A stretch of 45,474 nt of DNA from an uncultured Oscillospiraceae bacterium (GTDB taxonomy: Bacteria > Bacillota > Clostridia > Oscillospirales > Oscillospiraceae): NCBI GenBank assembly GCA_947589745.1, contig CANQCS010000014.1, positions 1 through 45,474 of the forward strand. The letters are read 5' to 3'. Position 1 is the first letter of the stretch, and each line of letters opens with the position of its first letter. The position numbers were made by a program, and so were the translations under genes. Shown piece after piece: positions 39,579 through 45,474 of the stretch. The notes under the pieces were generated by a model. That model saw nothing but the letters and a program-made list of their open reading frames with translations, was not told where the DNA came from and searched no databases.

Positions 39579-40880
39579 ATGTTAGATATCCGTTTTATCA
39601 GAGACAACCCCGACGCAGTCAAACAAAATATTATCAATAAGTTCCAGCAGGAAAAACTCCCCCTGGTGGACCAGGTCCTGGACCTGGACGCCAAAAACCG
39701 CGCGGCCATCACCGAGGCCAGCGAGCTGCGGGCCTCCCGCAACGCTCTGAGTAAAAAAATCGGTATGCTCATGGGCCAGGCCAAAAAGGATCCCTCCAAG
39801 CTGGCCGAGGCCGAAGAAGTCAAGGCCCAGGTCAAGGCGGGGGCCGACCGGCTGGCCGAGCTGGAAAAGCTGGAGGGCGAGTACGCCGCCGAGATCCATA
39901 AGATCCTGCTGGTGATCCCCAATATGATCGACCCCTCCGTGCCCATCGGGCCCGACGATTCCGCCAACGTGGAGGTGGAGCGGTTCGGTGCGCCGGCGGT
40001 GCCGGAGTTCGAGGTGCCGTATCATACCGATATCATGGAGCGGTTCGACGGCATCGACCTGGACGCCTCCGGCCGGGTAGCCGGCAGCGGGTTCTACTAC
40101 CTGATGGGCGATATCGCCCGGCTCCACGAGGCCGTGCTGGCCTACGCCAGGGACTTTATGATCGACAAGGGTTTTACCTACTGCATCCCGCCCTTTATGA
40201 TCCACGGCAGCGTGGTGGAGGGCGTCATGTCCCAGACCGACATGGATGCCATGATGTACAAGATTGAGGGCGAGGACCTGTACCTGATCGGTACCTCCGA
40301 GCACTCCATGATCGGTAAGTTCATCGACCAGATCATCCCCGAGGACAGTTTGCCCCAGACGCTGACCTCTTACTCCCCCTGTTTCCGGAAGGAAAAGGGT
40401 TCCCATGGCGTGGAGGAGCGGGGCGTGTACCGCATCCACCAGTTCGAGAAGCAGGAGATGATCGTGGTCTGCAAGCCTGAGGACTCCATGAACTGGTATG
40501 ACAAGATGTGGAAGTGGTCCGTGGAGCTGTTCCGGTCCCTGGATATCCCCGTGCGGCAGCTGGAGTGCTGCTCCGGCGACTTGGCGGACCTGAAGGTCAA
40601 GAGCTGCGACATCGAGGCCTGGAGCCCCAGGCAGAAGAAGTATTTTGAGGTCTGCTCCTGCTCCAACATGGGCGACGCCCAGGCGCGGCGGCTCAAGATG
40701 CGTGTCAAGGGCGGGAAGGGCACCTACCTGCCCCACACCCTCAACAACACCGTGGTGGCCCCGCCCCGGATGCTGATTGCCCTGCTGGAGAACAATCTGC
40801 AGGCCGACGGGTCCGTCAAGGTCCCGGAGGTGCTGCGGCCCTACATGGGCGGCAAGGACCTCCTGATGCCGAAACACTGA
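39579..40880 (+). CDS. serS: Serine-tRNA ligase
   Basis: A 433-residue class II synthetase. The N-terminal long coiled coil that holds tRNA-Ser lies at about 25-110 (ASRNALSKKIGMLMGQAKKDPSKL). The catalytic core follows with motif 2 (SPCFRKEKGSHGVEERGVYRIHQFEKQEMIV) and motif 3 near the C-terminus (the NTVVAPPRMLIALLENN block). Length and motifs are normal. ATG follows CAGGAGTG. Unlike thrS and hisS here, no T-box motif precedes it: repeat copy 9 occupies the upstream region up to the ribosome site, and no promoter is visible. Confidence 0.95.
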   Translation: MLDIRFIRDNPDAVKQNIINKFQQEKLPLVDQVLDLDAKNRAAITEASELRASRNALSKKIGMLMGQAKKDPSKLAEAEEVKAQVKAGADRLAELEKLEGEYAAEIHKILLVIPNMIDPSVPIGPDDSANVEVERFGAPAVPEFEVPYHTDIMERFDGIDLDASGRVAGSGFYYLMGDIARLHEAVLAYARDFMIDKGFTYCIPPFMIHGSVVEGVMSQTDMDAMMYKIEGEDLYLIGTSEHSMIGKFIDQIIPEDSLPQTLTSYSPCFRKEKGSHGVEERGVYRIHQFEKQEMIVVCKPEDSMNWYDKMWKWSVELFRSLDIPVRQLECCSGDLADLKVKSCDIEAWSPRQKKYFEVCSCSNMGDAQARRLKMRVKGGKGTYLPHTLNNTVVAPPRMLIALLENNLQADGSVKVPEVLRPYMGGKDLLMPKH

Positions 40881-40919
40881 GCGCTAAAAAATTTTCATAA
40901 AATCGGAAGGAGAAACAAC

Positions 40920-41435
40920 ATGAGTGCTATCTGGAAACTGCTGGGCGCCGCCGCGGCGCTGGCCGGACTGGCCCCCTACAAGGTCAACAAGGACGAGGAA
41001 ACCGGTGAGGTCAAGGTCAAGGCCCTGCTGTGGAACGCCACCTACGCCCCCGCTACCGAGGAAAAGTCAAAGACAGTGGACGTCCACTTTGGACTGAACG
41101 TCCCCGGCAAGGAGAAAGAGGACGAGACCCACATCTACACCGACGACGTGACCGTCAGCTACGCCGCTGAGGAGAAGGCCGGTGAGAACGCTGAGGCCGC
41201 TCCCGAGGCCGCTGAGGAGAAGGCCGAAGAGGCTGCCCCCGCTGCCGAAGCTGTCGAGCAGAAGGTGGAAGAAGCCGCTCAGGCTGCTGAGACTGTCGCG
41301 GAGAAGGCCGAAGAAGTCGCCGAGGCTGTTGAGGCCGTCGAGGAGAAAGTGGAAGAGGCTGCTGAGGCTGTTGAAGCCGCCGAGGAAAAGGTGGAAGAAG
41401 CTGCCGCGGAGCCGGAGAAGCCTGCGGAAGAGTAA
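40920..41435 (+). CDS. Unknown protein with Ala/Glu-rich helical repeat tail (171 aa)
   Basis: Not recognised. Residues 1-80 begin with a short hydrophobic stretch (IWKLLGAAAALAGLAPYKV) and a strand-rich segment (GEVKVKALLWNATYAP, TVDVHFGLNVPGKEKEDETHIYTDDVTVSY). Residues about 81-171 are almost only Ala, Glu, Val and Lys in degenerate units such as EAVEAVEEKVEEAAEAV, predicted as one long helix or coiled coil with strong negative charge. ATG follows GAAGGAG. It sits 28 bases ahead of mscL, so a joint transcript is likely. The unit pattern also appears at the DNA level, so unit number may vary. Confidence 0.7.
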   Translation: MSAIWKLLGAAAALAGLAPYKVNKDEETGEVKVKALLWNATYAPATEEKSKTVDVHFGLNVPGKEKEDETHIYTDDVTVSYAAEEKAGENAEAAPEAAEEKAEEAAPAAEAVEQKVEEAAQAAETVAEKAEEVAEAVEAVEEKVEEAAEAVEAAEEKVEEAAAEPEKPAEE

Positions 41436-41462
41436 GGCTGCACATACTGGAGGATAATTCCT

Positions 41463-41900
41463 GTGAAAAAGTTCTTAGAAGAATTCAAAGCGTTTATCAA
41501 CAAGGGCAATGTGCTGGGGCTGGCCGTCGGCGTCATCATCGGCGGCGCGTTCAGCACCATCACCACCTCCCTGACCAACGATGTGATCATGCCCATCGTG
41601 TCCATCTTCCTGGGCGGCGTGGACTTCTCCACCATGAGCATCAAGCTGCCCTCCATCTTCCCCGTGGCCGCCGACGCGGAGCCCAATATGCTCAACTACG
41701 GCAACTTCATCTCCGCCATCATCAACTTCCTGATTCTGGCCCTGGTGGTGTTCTTCATCGTCAAGGCGGTCAACGCCGCCATGGACAAGGCCAAGCCCAA
41801 GAAGGAAGAGGCCCCCGCCGCGCCTCCCGCGCCGCCGGAGCCCTCCGCTGAGGAGAAGCTGCTCACCGAGATCCGCGACCTGCTGAAGGCAAAGAAGTGA
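41463..41900 (+). CDS. mscL: Large-conductance mechanosensitive channel MscL
   Basis: A 145-residue pentameric channel subunit that opens under membrane tension during osmotic downshift. The N-terminal amphipathic helix KKFLEEFKAFINKGNVLGLAVGVIIGGAFSTI leads into TM1. A periplasmic loop (about 50-72) and TM2 (FISAIINFLILALVVFFIVKAV) follow, then a cytoplasmic tail with an Ala/Pro linker and final helix (SAEEKLLTEIRDLLKAKK). The start is GTG at 41463 after GGAGG. Its stop overlaps the GTG of rsmG by 4 bases (GTGA). Confidence 0.93.
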   Translation: MKKFLEEFKAFINKGNVLGLAVGVIIGGAFSTITTSLTNDVIMPIVSIFLGGVDFSTMSIKLPSIFPVAADAEPNMLNYGNFISAIINFLILALVVFFIVKAVNAAMDKAKPKKEEAPAAPPAPPEPSAEEKLLTEIRDLLKAKK

Positions 41901-42601
41901 GAGAGACCCTGACCCGGGGCCTCCCTGCCCTCGGACTGGACGAGGACCTGATTCCGGCTTTTGAATTATTTTCCAGCTTCTTGCTGGAAAGGAATCAGGT
42001 GATGAACCTGACTGCCATCACGGAACCCAGGGACGTGGCTGCCCTGCACCTGCTGGACAGCCTCGCCCTGGCGCCCCTGATGCGGGAGCTGGGGTCCACC
42101 CAGGGGTCCGTGGTGGACGTGGGCACCGGGGCCGGTTTTCCGGGGGTGCCGCTGGCGGCGGCGCTGCCGGAGGCGCAGGTCACCCTGCTGGACAGTCTGG
42201 GCAAGCGGGTGGCCTTCCTGGAGGAAGCCGCCGAAAAGCTGGGACTTCGGAATGTCACCTGTGTCCACGCCAGGGCGGAGGAATTCGCTGGAGAGGCCAG
42301 AGAGTCCTTTGACTGGGCGGTCAGCCGGGCGGTGGCCGCGCTGCCGGTGCTGTGCGAGCTGTGCCTGCCGCTGGTCAAGGTGGGCGGATGGTTTTTGGCC
42401 ATGAAGTCCACCGGGTCGGACGAGGAGATCGCCGGCGCGAAGCGCGCCATCACTGTGCTGGGCGGACGGCTGGAGCAGGTGGTGGACTACACGGTGCCCA
42501 CCACGGAAGTGGTCCACCGGGTAGTGGTCATTCGGAAAGTCAAGCCCACGCCCGGAAAATATCCCAGGCGGTTCGCGCAGATCAAGAAACAGCCGCTGTA
42601 A
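41897..42601 (+). CDS. rsmG: 16S rRNA (guanine-527-N7) methyltransferase
   Basis: A 234-residue SAM-dependent methyltransferase (formerly GidB). Motif VVDVGTGAGFPGVPLAAALP is the SAM-binding loop, preceded by the typical NLTAITEPRDVAALHLLDSLA and followed by SLGKRVAFLEEAAEKLGL and SRAVAALPVLCELCLPLVKVGG. In many bacteria rsmG adjoins parA-parB and the origin; here parAB lie 4 kb upstream. The start is GTG at 41897, overlapping the mscL stop. The C-terminus is lysine/arginine-rich. Confidence 0.95.
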   Translation: MRETLTRGLPALGLDEDLIPAFELFSSFLLERNQVMNLTAITEPRDVAALHLLDSLALAPLMRELGSTQGSVVDVGTGAGFPGVPLAAALPEAQVTLLDSLGKRVAFLEEAAEKLGLRNVTCVHARAEEFAGEARESFDWAVSRAVAALPVLCELCLPLVKVGGWFLAMKSTGSDEEIAGAKRAITVLGGRLEQVVDYTVPTTEVVHRVVVIRKVKPTPGKYPRRFAQIKKQPL

Positions 42602-42624
42602 CGATCAAAAAAGGGGGAGCATCC

Positions 42625-43365
42625 ATGGGGCAGACCATCGCCGTGGTATCCGGTAAGGGCGGCACGGGCAAGACGTCGCTGACCGCCAACGTGGGAATGG
42701 CGCTGGCGCAGATGGGGCACCCTACGCTGTGCCTGGACTGCGACGTGGGGCTGCGGAACCTGGATATCGCTCTGGCGATGACGGACCGGGCCGTGATGGA
42801 TTTCAGCGACGTGCTGGCCGGGTACTGCACCCTGGACGAGGCAATTGCGCCCCACCCTACCCAGACGAACCTGTATCTGCTGACCGCGCCGGCGCAGATC
42901 GACGCCGATATTGACCAGGAGAAGTTCCGGACGCTGTTCCCCGCCATCCGGGAGCGGTTCGACTACTGCCTCATTGACGCGGCGGCCGGGCTGGGCAGAG
43001 GCTTCCGTCTGGCCCTGGTGGAGGCGGACAGGGCCGTTGTGGTCACCACCACGGATGCCAGCAGTCTCCGGGACGCCCAGAGGACGGTCATGGAGCTGGG
43101 CGGGCTGCCCCAGGGGCAGGTCCATCTGGTGGTGAACCGGTGCCGGAAAAAGCTGTTGAAGTCCCTGCATCAGACCATAGACGACGCCATTGATATGGCC
43201 GGACTGCCGCTGCTGGGGGTCGTACCGGAGGACGAGACGATGCCCCTTTACGCAGGGCGGGGGATCCCGCTGCTGATGAGCAATAATAACTGCGCCGCGC
43301 GGGCCTATCGGAATATCGCGCGGCGGCTCAATGGGCGGCGGACGCCGCTCATGAGGATTCGTTGA
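42625..43365 (+). CDS. minD: MinD-like septum-site P-loop ATPase
   Basis: A 246-residue ParA/MinD-family ATPase: KGGTGKTS at 11-18 and CDVGLRNLDIALAM, the MinD-type switch sequence, then LIDAAAGLGRGFRLAL in place of the usual Walker B DSPAGIE. The C-terminal basic helix (RAYRNIARRLNGRR) could serve as a membrane-targeting sequence, though it is less amphipathic than in MinD. Neither minC nor minE is adjacent, so the assignment to division-site placement is likely but not certain. ATG at 42625 follows AAGGGGGAG. Lies 23 bases after rsmG and 22 before the mgsA-like gene, fitting the minD-mgsA linkage seen in clostridia. Confidence 0.8.
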   Translation: MGQTIAVVSGKGGTGKTSLTANVGMALAQMGHPTLCLDCDVGLRNLDIALAMTDRAVMDFSDVLAGYCTLDEAIAPHPTQTNLYLLTAPAQIDADIDQEKFRTLFPAIRERFDYCLIDAAAGLGRGFRLALVEADRAVVVTTTDASSLRDAQRTVMELGGLPQGQVHLVVNRCRKKLLKSLHQTIDDAIDMAGLPLLGVVPEDETMPLYAGRGIPLLMSNNNCAARAYRNIARRLNGRRTPLMRIR

Positions 43366-43387
43366 TCCTTAGGAAAGGAAATCTGCT

Positions 43388-43807
43388 ATGTATATTGCGC
43401 TAATGTCTCACGACAACAAAAAGGAACTGATGGTCCAGTTCTGTTCCGCATACGCGGGCGTACTGTCCAGGCATAACCTGATGGCCACAGCTACCACGGG
43501 CCATCTGGTGGCAGAGGCCACCGGCCTCCATGTCCACCGTTTTCTGAGCTGCCAGCACGGCGGCAGCCAGCAGATCGGCGCCCGGATTACCTACAATGAG
43601 ATCGATATGGTCCTCTTCTTTGCTGACCCGGAGGACAGCACCATGGACAAGGAGCTGCTGTATATCTCCCGGGAGTGCGCCAAGAACAACATCCCCTTCG
43701 CCTCCAATGTGGCGACCGCCGAGATGCTGGTGCTGGGCATGGACCGCGGCGACCTGGATTGGCGGAAAATCGTCAACCCCAAGTACAAGTCCACACTCCA
43801 CGCGTAG
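43388..43807 (+). CDS. Methylglyoxal-synthase-like protein with altered active site
   Basis: A 139-residue protein of the MgsA family (E. coli MgsA has 152). It keeps SHDNKKEL (His19-Asp20 equivalents), TTGHLVAEATGL, QQIGARI, the DP of FFADPE and NIPFASNVATAEMLV. The catalytic Asp71 of E. coli, in GGDQQ, is Ser here (GGSQQ), and the segment with His98 and Asp101 is shortened (DPEDSTMDKELL). It may therefore not convert DHAP to methylglyoxal at a normal rate, or not at all. ATG follows AGGAAAGGA. It follows minD and is succeeded by a hairpin without a T-run. Confidence 0.8.
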   Translation: MYIALMSHDNKKELMVQFCSAYAGVLSRHNLMATATTGHLVAEATGLHVHRFLSCQHGGSQQIGARITYNEIDMVLFFADPEDSTMDKELLYISRECAKNNIPFASNVATAEMLVLGMDRGDLDWRKIVNPKYKSTLHA

Positions 43808-43907
43808 AACCCGGTCCCACAGGCGGTTTGCGCCCCAAGACGGTTCCTGAAACAGGCAACAATATCCGCTCTCAAAACAGAGCGGTCATCATACCGACAC
43901 GGTAAAT

Positions 43908-44160
43908 GTAATGAAGGCGACAGAGTACGCCGGCTCACCGGACAGAGAGGACCGCCAAGGGTGGAAGCGGTCCACGGACAGAGCGGCGGAAGGACAGCGC
44001 CGGAGCATGGGCGGAGACGCCCGCGGCAGGTCCCACGCACCGGCAGGGACCACGAAAGGGCGGGCTGCCCCGGCGGCCCGCTGAATGTGGGTGGCACCAC
44101 GAAGTATGACAAAGACCGTCATGCTCTCGTCCCGCTAAGACAGGGGACGAGGGCTTATAC
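43908..44160 (+). promoter_or_regulatory. T-box riboswitch leader of hisS
   Basis: The T-box sequence GTGGGTGGCACCACG lies at 44087-44101. A terminator stem follows, CTCTCGTCCC (44124-44133) / GGGACGAGGG (44144-44153). Upstream is a long structured region beginning near AATGAAGGCGACAGAGTA, typical of Stem I entry. It precedes hisS, so tRNA-His should be the ligand; CAC in GGTCCACGGACAG is a candidate specifier that I could not confirm. The U-tract after the stem is interrupted: only CTT, then the second repeat family begins and supplies T5. The gap 43808-43907 holds a CCGCTCT / AGAGCGG hairpin and no clear promoter. Confidence 0.85.
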
Positions 44161-44262
44161 TTTTTCTTGAAAGAAAAAGTATCAAAAAGAACTTTACACT
44201 CGCTTCCGACATACTGCGATACGTTAGTATACCGCACGGTAACGAGGCTTTCTTCTAATCGG
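44155..44262 (+). repeat. Second repeat family, copy b (between T-box terminator and hisS)
   Basis: Matches 30869-30975: hairpin ATACTTTTTCTT / AAAGAAAAAGTAT, AAAAAGAACTTTAC, CTGCGATAC, CCGCACGGTAACGAG. The outer stem pairs are A-T here and G-C in the other copy, so pairing is kept. It abuts the T-box terminator stem and ends about 50 bases before the hisS ribosome site. Confidence 0.85.
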
Positions 44263-44326
44263 AGGGCAAACATCTTCTTTAAAAAGAAAAGCTTTTGAGC
44301 GAACACACCAAGGAGAACATGATATT

Positions 44327-45474
44327 ATGAAGACACAACCAAGGACCCTCTCCGGGTTTATGGAGCTGCTGCCCAGGCAGCAGGTGATGATGGAAAACCT
44401 GTTGAGCGTACTGCGGGAGACGTACTCGCTCTATGGGTTCACGCCGCTGGACACGCCGGTCATCGAGGCCAGCGAGGTGCTGCTGGCGAAAGCGGGCGGC
44501 GAGACAGAGAAACAGATCTATCGGTTCACCAAGGGCGACAGCGATCTTAGTTTGCGGTTCGACCTGACGGTGCCGCTGGCCAAGTACGTGGCGCTGCACT
44601 ACGGGGAGCTGGCGTTCCCGTTCCGGCGGTATCAGATCGGTAAGGTGTACCGGGGCGAGAGGGCCCAGAGAGGGCGGTTCCGGGAGTTTTATCAGGCCGA
44701 TATCGACATTATCGGGGACGGAAAGCTGGATATCGCCAATGAGGCGGAAATTCCATCAGTCATCTATAAGACCTTTACACGGCTTGGGTTGAAGCGGTTC
44801 CAGGTCCGCGTAAACAATCGAAAGCTGTTGAACGAGTTCTACGCCATGCTGGGCGTGGCGGAGAAGTCCGGCGACGTGATGCGGACGGTGGACAAGCTGG
44901 AGAAGATCGGAGCGGAGAAGGTGGCGGCGCTGCTGACCGGCGAAGAGATCGGGCTCAGCAGTGAGCAGGCACAAGAAATTCTCCGCTTTATCGGGATTAA
45001 GGGGACTAACAGCGAGGTGCTGGGCGCGCTGGAAGAGTACCGGGGCAGGAACGAGCTGTTCGACCTGGGGCTGGACGAGCTGAATACCGTGACCAAGTAT
45101 CTGGCAGCCTTCGGGGTGCCGGAGGAGAATTTCGCGGTGGACCTGACCATTGCCAGAGGGCTGGACTACTACACCGGGACGGTGTATGAGACCTTTATGC
45201 TGGACCACCCGGAAATCGGTTCGGTGTGCTCCGGCGGGCGGTATGACAACTTGGCGGAATATTATACAGATAAAATACTCCCCGGAGTCGGTATTTCTAT
45301 CGGCGTGACCCGGCTGTTCTATGTGCTCAATGAGCAGAAGCTGCTGAACGAGGAGGTCAACACCTCCGCGGCGGACGTGTTGATCCTGCCCATGACAGCG
45401 GAGCTGGGGCCGGCCATTGAATTGGCTACCAAGTTCCGGGAGGCGGGCGTCCGGGTCCAGCTCTACACAGAGCA
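44327..45474 (+). CDS. hisS: Histidine-tRNA ligase (3' end outside the window)
   Basis: Class II synthetase charging tRNA-His. The first 382 residues are seen; the frame is still open at the window end. Motif 2 is RYQIGKVYRGERAQRGRFREFYQADIDIIG. The histidine-binding block is ARGLDYYTGTVYE, the second is SGGRYDNL, and GVGISIGVTRL is motif 3. The anticodon domain begins near residue 345. ATG at 44327 follows AAGGAGA; an ATG 8 bases earlier runs into a stop. Regulated by the T-box leader upstream. The C-terminal domain is cut by the end of the window, not by mutation. Confidence 0.95.
   Translation, partial: MKTQPRTLSGFMELLPRQQVMMENLLSVLRETYSLYGFTPLDTPVIEASEVLLAKAGGETEKQIYRFTKGDSDLSLRFDLTVPLAKYVALHYGELAFPFRRYQIGKVYRGERAQRGRFREFYQADIDIIGDGKLDIANEAEIPSVIYKTFTRLGLKRFQVRVNNRKLLNEFYAMLGVAEKSGDVMRTVDKLEKIGAEKVAALLTGEEIGLSSEQAQEILRFIGIKGTNSEVLGALEEYRGRNELFDLGLDELNTVTKYLAAFGVPEENFAVDLTIARGLDYYTGTVYETFMLDHPEIGSVCSGGRYDNLAEYYTDKILPGVGISIGVTRLFYVLNEQKLLNEEVNTSAADVLILPMTAELGPAIELATKFREAGVRVQLYTE

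Noticed and set aside
39400-39579. T-box leader for serS
   Set aside because: No GGTGG.ACC motif occurs upstream; the region is the right arm of repeat copy 9.
42625-43365. Second parA of a plasmid-type partition system
   Set aside because: CDVGLRNLDIALAM is of MinD type, no parB follows it, and it lies beside the mgsA-like gene as minD does in clostridia.
1-45474. tRNA or rRNA genes
   Set aside because: No cloverleaf with GTTCGA-type T-arm or rRNA segment was noticed on reading both strands. A tRNAscan run would settle it.

Overview
The window reads as a chromosomal segment of a high-GC, strictly anaerobic Firmicute, most like the Oscillospiraceae (Flavonifractor, Lawsonibacter, Intestinimonas type). 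That placement is an inference. It rests on strong GGAGG-type ribosome sites, T-box leaders before aminoacyl-tRNA synthetase genes, B. subtilis-type parS sites, a rubrerythrin/rubredoxin oxygen-defence cluster, a YlbJ-like sporulation membrane protein, and C/G-rich third codon positions. Three perfect parS sites around parA-parB, with rsmG, serS and a minD-like gene nearby, suggest an origin-proximal position.

Layout. 1-4200: SbcC/YhaN-like ATPase, a DUF1113 membrane protein and an Mrp/NBP35 ATPase. 4200-7035: an exported protein of unknown function and a GNAT acetyltransferase on the minus strand, then coaX. 7080-11720: a radical SAM/SPASM protein, mutY and a VanW-family wall protein with a WalR-like box upstream. 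11800-15650 (minus): two overlapping half-size TSUP permeases, a DUF1540 protein, and thrS with its T-box leader. 15700-17490: a divergent pair (68-aa protein and XRE regulator) and a short YlbJ-like protein. 18200-20020: oligoendopeptidase F. 20700-23400 (minus): a four-gene operon (53-aa protein, inositol-phosphatase-like, radical SAM, HAD). 23470-25190: Fur/PerR-type regulator, reverse rubrerythrin, a Cys-rich protein and rubredoxin. 25700-28230: zapA and a U32 peptidase. 28950-33750: dut-maf-mreC-mreD-pbp2, which joins nucleotide-pool sanitation to the rod-shape machinery. 34460-36330: a GH13 amylase/neopullulanase. 36330-45474: parS, parA, parB, parS, serS, a 171-aa protein, mscL, rsmG, minD-like, mgsA-like, and T-box-hisS (cut by the window end).

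The most unusual content is not a gene. Nine copies of a composite, hairpin-rich intergenic repeat (about 370-710 bp each, roughly 5.4 kb or 12% of the window) lie between genes. Each full copy has complex hairpin ends that resemble one another in inverted orientation, and a central core: a 19-bp inverted repeat, TGCTCCGTTCCACTACGCA, with arms 45-47 bp apart. Stems carry compensatory base changes between copies. Arms and core halves occur in exchangeable variants, and one copy (36364-37071) is an almost complete palindrome made of two left arms. A second, shorter repeat (about 105 bp, two copies) shares one hairpin type and sits between mreC and mreD and between the hisS T-box terminator and hisS. 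I recognise no transposase or other protein that would mobilise either family.
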